A program made the translations under genes and the position numbers. The notes beneath the pieces were generated by a model that was given only the letters and a program-made list of their open reading frames with translations, made no database searches and was not told the origin of the DNA. Shown here piece after piece: positions 21,916 to 32,521 of a stretch of DNA of 64,000 bases; positions within the stretch are counted from its first letter, which is position 1; every line of letters starts with the position of its first letter. Origin of the DNA: Bufo bufo (taxonomy: Eukaryota > Chordata > Amphibia > Anura > Bufonidae). The stretch is from positions 746,915,146 through 746,979,145 of the forward strand of contig NC_053389.1 of assembly GCF_905171765.1 (NCBI RefSeq), given 5' to 3'.

Positions 21916-22289
21916 CCTAGTAAAAAGCTACAAAACACTCCAATAAATACAGTCTGACTAATAGCCTCAACTCAAGCATCATAATTCAAAATATAAAAAG
22001 GTGAAAAGCCCGGGGGTGGGGGTACACAATGTAAAAAGCCCCACACTATACCCCTGCAGAACAGAGACTTGCACAGGTGTATCAGCCAGCCTTGATACAC
22101 ATGGGAAATGTGAATACACAACAGTCCTTACATAAACAGTCCCTACATGAAGACTGAGGAATGTATTGATCAACACACCCCTAGATAAATGATATACAAT
22201 TTGTGGAGTAAATAAAAAAGATCTTATATAATAATAATGCGAGCTAATGTATATAAAAGATATCCCCAAATAGCAACCCAAAATGATAT
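21916..22289. other. Non-coding, nothing recognised
   Basis: May include the rest of the LTR ending at 21511. No coding region is seen. Confidence 0.4.
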
Positions 22290-22640
22290 GGTCACTGAGT
22301 TGTATACAGTATATACCTCTGCAAATAATATCTAAAGCTCATTATAAATATAAACTCCACAACAGGTATAAAATGTAAGGAAGATAATAAAATAATAAAG
22401 TGGTCAAATACCCATGTTGATAACTGGCCTGGTCCACCTGACACTGCTGCTACCTCGACGTGCGTTTCGGCAACCCACTGGCAGCGCCAGGAGGCAAAGG
22501 TAAGTGCAAAAGTAGGGGTATAAATACTAAAAAGACACCTGAGTTCAATATAGGTCGCATTCTCCACATGATTAGAACGCCAACATCACAGTAGCGCGTC
22601 ATGTCGTCCCCACACGCGCATCTCACATTTGGATATTGCG
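22290..22640 (-). mobile_element. Possible PLE arm remnant with half a hammerhead core
   Basis: The minus strand at about 22452-22468 reads GCCGAAACGCACGTCGAG. This matches the GAAAC-GCRCGUC half of PLE-type hammerhead ribozymes, with its very short stem III. The upstream CUGANGA part is degraded (CTGGCGC). Element limits are not clear. Confidence 0.4.
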
Positions 22641-22739
22641 CGGTTATTATGATGTCTCAATAAAATAGTTTTTATATATTTTATACAATATTCTCTGATT
22701 ATTGATTTGAGGCTATCAGTCAGACTGCATCTTAAAACT

Positions 22740-23410
22740 CAACATGTAGAAAACATGTAGAAAACAGAATTCATCTTTCCTCCAAGTCACTCAGTCCCTC
22801 CTACTACATTTATCCATTGAGGGTAGAAGCACCACACTTTCTCCAGTGCACTGCTTTGGAATAAAATTTTATTCTGTCCTGTCCTTCAAGCCACATATCC
22901 ACCCTCACTTCTACCTGCCACTTTCAACTCAAGAATACTGCTCATTATCGCTGCTTCCTCACCTCTGCGGTCTGCCATCTTGCACCTCTCCAATCTATCC
23001 TCAACTACACTACTTGGTTAATCCACCTCTCCCCTCGTTTCTCCTCTACTTCTATCCTCTGCCAATCCCTTCACTGGATCCCCATTGTCTAGAAAATTCA
23101 GTTTAATATACTAACAAATACATATAAAGCCACAATCTGTTCCGTCCTTATGTCTTTGACCTGCTTTCCCGATAAATCCCAACACATAATCTCCGATCCT
23201 GAGATGACCTTCTTCTTTCTTCTCTTGTCTGTTCCTTGAACAATCGCCTACATAATTTCTCACATGCATTCCCCAACTTTGTACCCCAGGACATCAGACT
23301 CTTCCTCAACATCCAAAGCCTACCACCTGCCATAAACATGCTTCCACCATATAGCCACATAAGCAGCTTAAACCCTCCCCCACGGGTTCCTTCCCATTTG
23401 TAGATTATAA
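22740..23410 (+). pseudogene. CR1/L2-type LINE reverse-transcriptase remnant
   Basis: The plus strand shows the C-terminal part of a LINE reverse transcriptase in pieces. CHLAPLQSIL and WLIHLSPRFSS are followed by SLHWIPI, then a stop at about 23090, then KIQFNILTNTYKATI. Further blocks in shifted frames cover the DLL-x-Y and SHNRL regions near 23160-23290. The LQS...LIHLSPR...SLHWLP...TYKA order is characteristic of the CR1/L2 group. Stops and frameshifts are spread along the whole segment, so this is an old fragment. Confidence 0.7.
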
Positions 23411-23728
23411 GATCTCACAGGCAGGGTCCTCTCCAGTGTTCCTTCTAATTTAAGAGGGTCTCTGCAGGCCCGGCCTGTAGTGCTCATAATGTCCTGATGT
23501 TAGCATCTGTGTGGGCTCAAAGCTGGCTCTGCCTCTTCCTTCTTGCCACCAGGTTCGTGCCCCACACATAAGACTGCAGGTATCTTTACTACCTTATCTG
23601 TACTCAGAAAGTCTTCACTGTGTTATCTATAGTATAAAATAAGACTGCAGGTAACATTATCTGTTTTACATTATCTGTTTTCATAGAGTTATCATTGTGT
23701 TACCTGTACTGTTACATAGGACTGCAGG
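23411..23728. other. Non-coding, nothing recognised
   Basis: Possibly the LINE 3' UTR in its first part; no gene. Confidence 0.4.
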
Positions 23729-23960
23729 TAAGGCCTATTTCACATCTGCGTTTATGCACATCCGGCAAACTGTTGTGGCTGGGAACAGCCTGCTGGACCT
23801 ATCTCTGCCGTGTGCTGCCCACATTCTCTCCAGCCCCATTCACAATATTTGGGACGGGTGGAGATCTGGGCACAACCTGGCAAAAAAGCCAAGAAGTGGC
23901 TGAATGAATACCTGGACAGCCTGCCAGATCTGCCTATATGCAGATGTGAAACAGGCCTAA
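23729..23960. mobile_element. Palindromic MITE, TTAAGGCC-type ends (copy 1)
   Basis: TAAGGCCTATTTCACATCTGCG at the left is mirrored by CAGATGTGAAACAGGCCTAA at the right. The body is about 230 bp and non-coding. Same end pattern as the copies at 37682, 38610, 42116, 49978 and 55185. Confidence 0.65.
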
Positions 23961-24053
23961 GACTTTTATGGTACTGTATATCCACACGAGTTCGATAGAT
24001 GAAAGACTCACTATGGATCCCATTCTCCCATAGAAGTAAAAAGAGAGAGCCAT

Positions 24054-24702
24054 TGTCACGACCGCTATCCCAGCAGCAGTCGTGTCGCACCAGACCGAGG
24101 GGAAGGGGGACCCTTATCTACGGATGGGAAATAGAATGGCCACCCCTGACTAACCCTAAGCTGGCACCTATCTGCCCTGATACCCTAGACAGGGTGTGAA
24201 CACGTGCGGCGAGCAGGATGCCTAAACCTTTAGTCGCTCTAACAAGACTGGACTGGGGAAAGGCCGATGGGAGCGCTAGTCACCATCACTCACGTCTAGG
24301 AAAACAACAGGGGAAGACAGCAACAAACAAACAACAGCAGAGATAGACTTATCCAGTCACGAGCAGAGAAGGCGATCCCAAACACGACAGTCCACGCCGG
24401 ACAAGAGCTCCACAGCAACACCATCAAACGATCTCCTTCCAAGGTCAGAGTAGCACTGGAAGTAAGGACTATATCTGGCAATGACTGCAAGTGAAACTGA
24501 AACTAATATAGTAGCTGGGAGTGGCAGACAGGACTCACCTGAGAAGGATGCCTACAAACTCCCAGTCAGGACAAAAAGGTTCACAAGGCAAAACCCAGAT
24601 GACATACCCTGAACCACGGAGCAAACTCACAAGCTATCGCGAGTAGCAAGTAGCTGCGACCTTCTCCTCCCAGACCTGTCTGGATCAGTCACAGTCGTGA
24701 CA
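24054..24702 (-). mobile_element. Solo LTR, 649 bp, target duplication GCCAT
   Basis: TGTCACGACC...GTCGTGACA is flanked by exact GCCAT copies (24049-24053 and 24703-24707), as expected for an LTR retroelement reduced to one LTR. Read on the minus strand it resembles the plus-strand LTR at 43996-44644 (shared GGTTTAGGCA, CGCCGCACG, CTGTCTAGGG, GTGCCAGC). No internal domain is present. Confidence 0.9.
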
Positions 24703-24707
24703 GCCAT

Positions 24708-26662
24708 ACACTGCAGTAGGAAAATGAAGACCTCTTCTCAAGACCGCATTTATCAGACTTTTATGGTATATTCACAGAAAAGTCAACAATGGGAATAGCC
24801 CTTTAAATGATGGTCGCACCATATTGCAGATTTACACCGTGGTTGCTAATGCACCCTTATTAACAGATTACCCGCCTTTCACAATGTATCGTCCAGATAC
24901 CTAACTGCTCCACTCAGCAACTGCAAAGGCTTAGATGGAACATTGGCCCTCTTGCATTCTGTATAAGGACGGGTTCTCACCAGCTCTAGGAGTTCTGTTA
25001 TAGTGTTCTGGTATAACAGAGTTATAATGGAATATAACAGAATTTTAGGAGAAAAGAAAAATGGAACCCTTTAAGAGGCATTCCATTTTGCTCCTCCCTA
25101 ATACATGTCTATGGCCACTATATTTGCCAGGTGTCGGTCCTCCAAGATCTGATATTGATGACATATCCTGAGGAATCTTCATCAATACATAAGTCCTAGA
25201 AAACCCCTTTAATAAACCACATTACCTTTCAGTAAACTCAGTAAATGTTTCTCCAAAATCTATATATCCTGAATTCCATTATTCTCTTAAGGTTACTATT
25301 TTTAATTAAATGAATGTAATAAAGTCATATGTAGTAGTCACCAGGTATCCGATCATCTTATCTACCCACCAGCTGATTTATGCAGATGGATGTTTTTACT
25401 TAGGAAAATAAAAATAATACCATGTTTTTCACTTATATGGCATTCAATGATCGTAATATAAGCAGTGTGCTCTGCTAATATACAGTACATTGAGTATGTT
25501 AGAAAGGATTAAAGAACAGATGGAAAAGAGTACATATAACTGTAGGATCAGACTACAAAGGGTTTGTTTGTAGTCTGTTACCATAGATAGGCACAAGTCT
25601 GCCTTGGAACTGTAGACATCAGGACATTTTTAATAACAGCTTCTTTCAAACTTGCTTCATTTTTCATTTTAGCTGCTTTAGAAATTTGCTGGCTGCAAAG
25701 GTGGGAACAGCATTTCAAATGTTCCAAGAAATAGATGAATACAGCAAATAAACAAAAAACTAAGTTAACCGGAAGACATCTTGTCCTCAAATTGCCTCAA
25801 ATGTGGTAAACATTTTTTGGAAGGTTCTCACTTGTAAGTAACCTGGCTACGTACGTAGTAGAACTAACTAGAGTAGGAGGATTTTTATCTTACAATAGGA
25901 AAGGTTGTGGGAGAGGACACCTTGGCCAATATTAGTTGTAAACTGATAAACATTATTCCTTTGCACACTTTGTTTAGGCTGGCTGCATTTCAAAATGCAG
26001 ATAAATAAACTCAGTGGGATTTTTTAATTAGGCCTGCAGGAAAAATTTGGTAGAAGCCAGAAAGAAGAAAGAGACATAATTACTTGCTGGAACATAGAAA
26101 ACCCCTTAAGAGGAGCATGAAACTGAGGTTTTGTACCTGGCATCCTACTGCTCCTGCAATTGTTGAATGAGCATATCATCAATGTTCCTAAACATTCCAT
26201 GGTTTAGAGCATAAAAAGAGAGGATTCTGCAATATCCACAATGGAAAGAGCTAAGCTTCATTTTGCTTTCCACAGGGCAAGTTCTTTAAAAAAGTTGTGT
26301 TGTCAAATTTTTCAGTTGCAAAACCATGGACTATTTCTGTGTTCTTCTGCTACATCTTCTGTAATAAATTTCACTTTAGCAGGCAAGCTTTAATTACAGG
26401 CTATGCCAAAAGACATTGACATGTGGGTACAGGATTATTATTTTTTTAAGTTAGCTAAGAAAAACATTTGGACCAATCAAGCATATGGTTAGATCTTCAA
26501 GGCCCAGCTAAAAACAATTAAAATTGCTCTTGTATTTGTGATTCTAAATGCAGTACACATGACCTCAGCCCCATTCTCATCACAGAATAATAGCAATTAT
26601 TAATTTGAACAAACAAATCAGAACCAGTCTGCAATGGCTTTCCATTGACATTAATGCAAAAC
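24708..26662. other. Non-coding, about 2 kb, no repeat or gene recognised
   Basis: AT-rich, apparently single-copy DNA without a credible open frame. It is the longest stretch in the window without an obvious mobile element. Confidence 0.5.
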
Positions 26663-26676
26663 ACAATACATTTCAT

Positions 26677-27666
26677 TGGATAAATTGGGATGGCTCACCC
26701 TCCAAATTGCAAGGAGTGGGTGCTCCCCCTAAAAAGGTAACCCCAAACCTTTGAGGAAAAACAAATATACGTATAAATAAGAGGGGCACACCTACATCTA
26801 GATTCACACAGGACACTTAGCCAATATATTACTGAAATAGTTTATTTAATATATAATATATAACAGATAAGGTACCTATTTTATCACACTAAAAAGACAT
26901 AAAATACATATATTAAAATATTACTAAGGGTTAATGTGTACTTTAATGTCAGGTCTCGGTCATATATTCAGTGCCTGATTCAAGGTTTCTGAGTTGCAGC
27001 CGATGAGTTAATAAATACAATCTCTGTAATGATCTGCGGTATATCTGCAATTTTTTCAATATAAGAAGTTCCACTATAGTGATTACTGAATGGTTATAAT
27101 GTCCTTTTAGTTTGCTGCATATATTCCTTCACAGCTATAATTTGACTTCACAGCTATAGCTTTGCTGTTGCACTGTGGTTAATTGTAACAAGTTACTCAC
27201 TTTTTGGAAGCGATGAAGTGTTCAGATTTCTGTGCTTAGCGTGGCGTCCCACGCGTTTTCAGCACAGGTGATCTTACCTCCGATCGACTTTAGAGTGAGT
27301 GAGATTAATTTTCAAACAAGGAAACAGTCCGTTCTGACGCCGGGGTCGATGATTAGTTGGACCCGCTTTGGTATCTGGTGTGACTTTGTGTCTTTTGTAC
27401 AAGACAAGACAGGACTTTCGTTTCTTTTGCGGAAAATATTTGGATGTTCTTGCAAATAAAAAGTCGGTGCACAGATGGTATGAAGAAAACCGCAGCATAC
27501 CATCTGCGCACCAACTTTTTATTTGCAAGAACATCCGTCTTTTTAGTGTGATAAAATAGGTACCTTATCTGTTATATATTATATATTAAATAAACTATTT
27601 CAGTAATATATTGGCTAAGTGTCCTGTGTGAATCTAGATGTAGGTGTGCCCCCCTTATTTATACGT
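26677..27666. mobile_element. 990-bp element with one-sided tail and 130-bp inverted arms
   Basis: ACAATACATTTCAT (14 bp, exact) flanks it at 26663-26676 and 27667-27680. From left: a 92-bp tail, a 130-bp arm (26769-26898), a 638-bp middle, and the same arm inverted (27537-27666) with one mismatch. Tail plus inverted arms plus a long duplication is the architecture seen in PLE1, so this may be a short Penelope-derived element. No reverse-transcriptase motif is visible, so the class is an inference. Confidence 0.8.
27446..27532. repeat. 37-bp hairpin inside the 990-bp element
   Basis: 27446-27482 and 27496-27532 are inverted copies (37 bp, two mismatches) separated by 13 bases. The stem includes TTCTTGCAAATAAAAAGT. 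Confidence 0.9.
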
Positions 27667-27692
27667 ACAATACATTTCATGATCAGAAGCAT

Positions 27693-28048
27693 GGGGTCAT
27701 TTATTATCCAGAAATACTACTATATTAGGTGTATCTCTGGAGCAGATTGGTTAGTTGCACAGCAATCTGCGACTTTTCCCTGCTCGCTACAGATCAAAAA
27801 AAAGTGGACGGGGAAGGGGACGGGCCATCCGGCCCGTTTCATTCATCATTTTCTACGCCTTTTTTAGACATAGAAAATGGTCTAAATGTAAGCAAGCTAG
27901 GAAGCAGTCTTACATTTAGACTGTCGCTGTATGTGCCAAAGTTATGTAGAGGCCGGCGCATCTTCATAACTTCAGCGGATCTACTTACTGCGAGATATAG
28001 GGGTTATTAAGACCGGTGTCTAAAATGCCGTTCTTAATAAATGAGCCG
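27693..28048. mobile_element. MITE, GGGTCATTTATTA ends
   Basis: GGGGTCATTTATTA at the left is mirrored by TTAATAAATGAGCC at the right. The body holds paired segments (AGACATAGAAAATGGTCTAA, TCTTACATTTAGACTG). Non-coding; the duplication is not resolved. Confidence 0.55.
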
Positions 28049-28186
28049 CTATATTTCTACCTGTATTTTCTAAAGGGATGCATCAATAAACCTTTCATTG
28101 TCTTCTTATCCACATTCCCCCACACAATAATAAAACAAACTTTCTCACAGCCCACTGTGAGCCAGTGACAGGTCTCATATATATAT

Positions 28187-28766
28187 TGTGGGGATTCGCT
28201 CTGGTGGACAGGACAAGTGGACGCAGTATAGAGGCAAATACCAGTTTGTAATTCAAAAAAACTTCAGTGTTTTATTCACACTAGTGGCAACAAAACAGTA
28301 CGACTGTCCATTTGCAGTTTTGGTGTTCGTTCACACCTAGACAGTTCATACAGCAACACAGTCACCTGTTATCATAGGTTGTTAGTTCACACCCGATCGG
28401 CATTACTCAGGACAGAGCAGACCTCTGAAACTCAGGCATCCAGCCTAGCACACGGCTCAGATTCCAATCAATCGATTGCCAGAGCTCCTCTGTCAGAGAG
28501 AGGTAATCACACCCAGCTGACAGTGCTGACTGGGTTTTTTATAGGCAAGTCAAGACAGGGCCTGGAACGTAGGGAGTAGTCACTCACCCAGAACTTTGAC
28601 TACTCCCAGTAAGAGCTGTCCCGGATCAGCTATATAGCTATACTAAATAGCTAGGTGTCAAACTGCAACTGCTGCTGACACATGAAAACTGGCTCTTACT
28701 CCACCGAGGCCAGGAACCCCGGTGACACATACCTTCCGTCAACGACGAACCCTTGCACCTTCCTAC
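28187..28766 (-). repeat. 3' LTR of the gypsy element
   Basis: 580 bp, TGTAGGAAGG...CCCCACA on the minus strand. It has a TATAAAA box near 28538-28544 and AATAAA near 28271. A purine-rich tract (AAAGGGGGGAGG, minus strand, about 28770-28781) lies directly upstream, as needed to prime plus-strand DNA. Confidence 0.85.
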
Positions 28767-29037
28767 ATACCTCCCCCCTTTGTTCAACCCTGATGGGGTG
28801 AACACTTGCCTGACAGTGTACCCGGGACAGGGCATCGGCATTTCCTTGCAAGCGGCCTGCCCTGTGTTCCACTGAGAACTTGAAGTTCTGTAATGACAAG
28901 AACCATCTGCTGACCTCAGCATTCCTCTCTTTGGCCTGGCTCATCCACTTGAGAGGGGAGTGGTCGGTCACCAGATGGAACTTTCTCCCCAACGATAATA
29001 GCGGAGAGACTCGAGTGCCCATTTGATGGCCAAGCAC
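28696..29037 (-). pseudogene. Gypsy RNase H domain fragment
   Basis: The minus strand shows the C-terminal half of a Ty3/gypsy RNase H, which degrades the RNA of the RNA-DNA hybrid during reverse transcription. FHLVTDHSPLKWM, then AEVSRWFLSLQNFKF and VEHRAGRLQGNADALSR are visible. The last residues read through the polypurine tract into the 3' LTR and stop there. The frame is not joined to the reverse transcriptase at 29363; the stretch 29038-29362 holds connecting sequence with breaks. Confidence 0.85.
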
Positions 29038-29362
29038 TCTCTCTCCACTATACTGTACCTAGTCTCGGCTAAGGTGAGTATGCGGCTCAGGAAAACAACG
29101 GGATGTTCCTCCCCATTGATTTACAGAGAGTACAGCACTGAGGCCTACTTCGGAGGCATTGGTCTATACTATAAACTCCCTCTTGAAGTTGGGAGTCACC
29201 AAAACCGGTGACCTGCATAGGACTGACTTCAACGCGGAAAAAGCCTCTTCCACCTGGTCATTCCAGTGGACCGTCCCTTCAAGAGCCCTGTAAACAGAGC
29301 CGCTAAAGTGGAAAAATGGGGAACGAACCTCATATAATAGCCCACCATTCCCAGGAATGACT

Positions 29363-29932
29363 TTACTTGCCTAGTGGTGACAGGTCGGGGCCAATCCGAA
29401 TCGCCTCTATTTTATTCACTTGGGTTCTGATAACTCCACGTCCAATGACGTACCCCAGGTACTTAGTCTCCTCTAACCCTATCGCGCATGTTTTGAGGTT
29501 AGCGGTCAGTCCAGCCTTCCTAAGGGAGTCCACTACACCCTGCACTTTGGGTAGATGACTTTCACAGTCTGTACTGTGGATGACGATATAGCCCAGGTAA
29601 GCCGATGCGTACCAACTATGTGGATGAAGTACAATGTCCATGAGTCGTTGGAACGTGGCGGGGACACCATGCAAACCAAAGGGTAACACTTTATACTGAT
29701 ACAGCCCCTCAGGGGTGACAAAGGCAGTTTTACCTTTGGCAGCCTCCGTTAAGGGCAACTGCCAGTAGCCCTTCGTGAGGTCCAAAACAGAAAAATATTG
29801 GGCAGGTCCTAACCTCTCGATAAGCTCATCTACCCGGGGCATGGGATACGCATCGAACTTGGAGATTTCGTTTAATGTGCGAAAATTGTTACAGAACCGT
29901 AACATCCCGTCTGGCTTGGGTATTAGGCCCAT
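29363..29932 (-). pseudogene. Gypsy reverse transcriptase fragment, active site altered
   Basis: The minus strand codes for the fingers and palm of a Ty3/gypsy reverse transcriptase: LIPKPDGMLRFCNNFRTLN, AYPMPRVDELIERLG, FSVLDLTKGYWQLPL, VLPFGLHGVPATFQRLMD. The catalytic Y-x-D-D block reads Y-L-G-Y (the altered pair is at 29588-29593), so both catalytic aspartates of that motif are gone. KYLGYVIG follows. A stop separates it from the upstream segment at 29998. The copy cannot be active. Confidence 0.9.
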
Positions 29933-29997
29933 TCACTTTTGGACTCCTCAATGACGTCTAGTTGCAGCATTAGCTGCACTTCCTCCGAGATAGCTTG

Positions 29998-30306
29998 TCA
30001 CCGAGCCTCGGGTACCCGGCATAGTTTTAACCGGACTTTTGACTGAGGCTCAGTGCTAATGTCATGCTGGATTATGGAAGTGCATCCAGGGAGGTCCGAG
30101 AACACATCCGTGTTCCGTCTATTGAACTCCATGGCTTCCTGAGCCTGTTTAAAGGAGAGGCTGTCAGGAATTTTTACTGTGGCAACTGCTTCTCTTGCAT
30201 CAGACTGAGGGGCCTGAACCTCTTCTCCTAGAAAACCTGGCCGTGGGCTGTCTTCAGTAGAGGACTCCCTATTTTTCCATGGTTTTAGTAAATTCACATG
30301 GTACAC
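29998..30306 (-). pseudogene. Gypsy integrase tail joined to reverse-transcriptase N-terminal region
   Basis: A single open minus-strand frame begins with the end of integrase (YHVNLLKPWKNRE), runs through an acidic linker, and continues into the region that precedes reverse transcriptase (VFSDLPGCT, IIQHDIST, LCRVPEAR). This join is direct evidence that integrase comes before reverse transcriptase. That order is the hallmark of the Gmr1-like group of Ty3/gypsy elements in deuterostomes, not of standard gypsy elements. Confidence 0.85.
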
Positions 30307-30373
30307 CTGCTACGGCTTTCGCCACGCCAGCTGGTGTACCTTGTAATTTACTTCTCCAACTTTCTCGAGTACC

Positions 30374-30676
30374 TCATAGGAACTTACTGTCTATGGTTGG
30401 TACCATAACCAAAACCCGATAACCCGGGTCAAAGTTGCGGACTCGAGCCTGCCTATTATAGACCCTACTCTGGGCTCGCTGCCCTGCCTCCATATGCTCC
30501 CTGACCAGAGGAAACACTGTCTCCATCCGTCCTTGCATCTGGGTGACGTACTGAATAACACTTTTGTGCGGTGTGGGTTGTTGTTCACATGCTTCTTTGG
30601 CTATGTCAAACAGACCGTGAGAGTGTCTGCCATATAGCAGTTCGAAGGGCGAGAACCTAATAGCGGCCTGGGGCAC
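30374..30676 (-). pseudogene. Gypsy integrase C-terminal fragment
   Basis: The minus strand reads PQAAIRFSPFELLYGRHSHG, then VREHMEAGQRAQSRVYNRQA and YRVLVMVPTIDSKF, typical of the end of the integrase core and its C-terminal domain. After a break the reading continues as KVGEVNYKVHQLAWRKP, then a stop, then the YHVNLLKPW segment. The zinc-binding domain and the first part of the catalytic core are absent, lost in the internal deletion that reaches the partial 5' LTR. Confidence 0.85.
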
Positions 30677-30732
30677 CTCTTACTGCGAACATGAGATAAG
30701 GCAGAAGAAGGTCCCTATCCCTCCCATCCTTA

Positions 30733-30872
30733 GACATATATACAGCTATACTAAATAGCTAGGTGTCAAACAGCAACTTCTGCTGACACATGAAAACTGG
30801 CTCTCACTCCACCGAGGCCAGGAACCTCGGTGAAACATGCCTTCCGTCAACGACGGACACTTGCGCCTTCCT

Positions 30873-30875
<3 letters not shown>
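30733..30875 (-). repeat. Partial 5' LTR of the gypsy element
   Basis: Matches the first 140 or so bases of the 3' LTR (28625-28766) and begins exactly at TGTAGGAAGG. About a dozen differences separate the two copies, giving a rough measure of age. Confidence 0.85.
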
Positions 30876-30904
<29 letters not shown>

Positions 30905-30907
<3 letters not shown>

Positions 30908-32467
30908 GGGGTGCAGAATTATTAGGCAAGTTGTATTTTTGAGGATTAATTTTATTATTGAACAACAACCATGTTCTCAATGAACCCAAAAAACTCATTA
31001 ATATCAAAGCTGAATATTTTTGGAAGTAGTTTTTAGTTTGTTTTTAGTTTTAGCTATTTTAGGGGGATATTTGTGTGTGCAGGTGACTATTACTGTGCAT
31101 AATTATTAGGCAACTTAACAAAAAACAAATATATACCCATTTCAATTATTTATTTTTACCAGTGAAACCAATATAACATCTCAACATTCACAAATATACA
31201 TTTCTGACATTCAAAAACAAAACAAAAACAAATCAGTGACCAATATAGCCACCTTTCTTTGCAAGGACACTCAAAAGCCTGCCATCCGTGGATTCTGTCA
31301 GTGTTTTGATCTGTTCACCATCAACATTGCGTGCAGCAGCAACCACAGCCTCCCAGACACTGTTCAGAGAGGTGTACTGTTTTCCCTCCTTGTAAATCTC
31401 ACATTTGATGATGGACCACAGGTTCTCAATGGGGTTCAGATCAGGTGAACAAGGAGGCCATGTCATTAGATTTTCTTCTTTTATACCCTTTCTTGCCAGC
31501 CACGCTGTGAAGTACTTGGACGCGTGTGATGGAGCATTGTCCTGCATGAAAATCATGTTTTTCTTGAAGGATGCAGACTTCTTCCTGTACCACTGCTTGA
31601 AGAAGGTGTCTTCCAGAAACTGGCAGTAGGACTGGGTGTTGAGCTTGACTCCATCCTCAACCCGAAAAGGCCCCACAAGCTCATCTTTGATGATACCAGC
31701 CCAAACCAGTACTCCACCTCCACCTTGCTGGCGTCTGAGTAGGACTGGAGCTCTCTGCCCTTTACCAATCCAGCCACGGGCCCATCCATCTGGCCCATCA
31801 AGACTCATTCTCATTTCATCAGTCCATAAAACCTTAGAAAAATCAGTCTTGAGATATTTCTTGGCCCAGTCTTGACGTTTCAGCTTGTGTGTCTTGTTCA
31901 GTGGTGGTCGTCTTTCAGCCTTTCTTACCTTGGCCATGTCTCTGAGTATTGCACACCTTGTGCTTTTGGGCACTCCAGTGATGTTGCAGCTCTGAAATAT
32001 GGCCAAACTGGTGGCAAGTGGCATCTTGGCAGCTGCACGCTTGACTTTTCTCAGTTCATGGGCAGTTATTTTGCGCCTTGGTTTTTCCACACGCTTCTTG
32101 CGACCCTGTTGACTATTTTGAATGAAACGCTTGATTGTTCGATGATCACGCTTCAGAAGCTTTGCAATTTTAAGAGTGCTGCATCCCTCTGCAAGATATC
32201 TCACTATTTTTGACTTTTCTGAGCCTGTCAAGTCCTTCTTTTGACCCATTTTGCCAAAGGAAAGGAAGTTGCCTAATAATTATGCACACCTAATATAGGG
32301 TGTTGATGTCATTAGACCACACCCCTTCTCATTACAGAGATGCACATCACCTAATATGCTTAATTGGTAGTAGGCTTTCGAGCCTATACAGCTTGGAGTA
32401 AGACAACATGCATAAAGAGGATGATGTGGTCAAAATACTCATTTGCCTAATAATTCTGCACGCAGTG
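30905..32467 (-). mobile_element. Tc1-like element, family A copy 2, apparently complete
   Basis: 1563 bp with ends CAGGGGGTGCAGAATTATTA (30905) and its partner CTAATAATTCTGCACGCAGTG (32467), with (TA)n on the left. Inner and outer GTGCA(G/T)AATTATTAGGCAA sites are present at both ends. It differs from the copy at 11933 mainly by keeping the 37 bp lost there. Confidence 0.93.
31233..32249 (-). CDS. Tc1-like transposase, uninterrupted 338 residues
   Basis: A cut-and-paste DNA transposase that would act in the nucleus on the element's own ends. The start is the ATG at 32249 (MGQKKDLTGSEKSKIV), just inside the inner site. The N-terminal third has two helix-turn-helix regions (EGCSTLKIAKLLKRDHRTIK; then the GVPKSTRCAIL region) and a basic GRKKR/PRRK linker. 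The catalytic core shows WTDEM, FMQDNAPSH and [11 protein letters not shown], giving D, D and E with the spacing of the Tc1 group. It ends LLSVLAKKGGYIGH. Length is normal for the family and no stop or shift is seen. It is the only transposase in the window that looks whole. Whether it is expressed cannot be told from sequence. Confidence 0.92.
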   Translation of the reverse strand: MGQKKDLTGSEKSKIVRYLAEGCSTLKIAKLLKRDHRTIKRFIQNSQQGRKKRVEKPRRKITAHELRKVKRAAAKMPLATSLAIFQSCNITGVPKSTRCAILRDMAKVRKAERRPPLNKTHKLKRQDWAKKYLKTDFSKVLWTDEMRMSLDGPDGWARGWIGKGQRAPVLLRRQQGGGGVLVWAGIIKDELVGPFRVEDGVKLNTQSYCQFLEDTFFKQWYRKKSASFKKNMIFMQDNAPSHASKYFTAWLARKGIKEENLMTWPPCSPDLNPIENLWSIIKCEIYKEGKQYTSLNSVWEAVVAAARNVDGEQIKTLTESTDGRLLSVLAKKGGYIGH

Positions 32468-32521
32468 TATATATTAGAGGCGATGTATGTTATATTTTGC
32501 TGTGTTTTCCCCATGATCACC

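Larger units (their letters stand above)
28187..30875 (-). mobile_element. Gypsy (Ty3) retrotransposon, Gmr1-like domain order, internally deleted
   Basis: Minus-strand order: a partial 5' LTR (30875 to about 30733), a break, integrase C-terminus, reverse transcriptase, RNase H, polypurine tract, 3' LTR (28766-28187). The LTR starts TGTAGGAAGG and ends CCCCACA. The rest of the 5' LTR, gag, protease and most of integrase are missing. Both flanks are (TA)n, so the 5-bp duplication cannot be distinguished from the microsatellite. Confidence 0.88.

Noticed and set aside
24708..26662. Host exons in the longest repeat-free stretch
   Set aside because: No open frame with splice-site-like edges or recognisable protein motif; the short frames look random.
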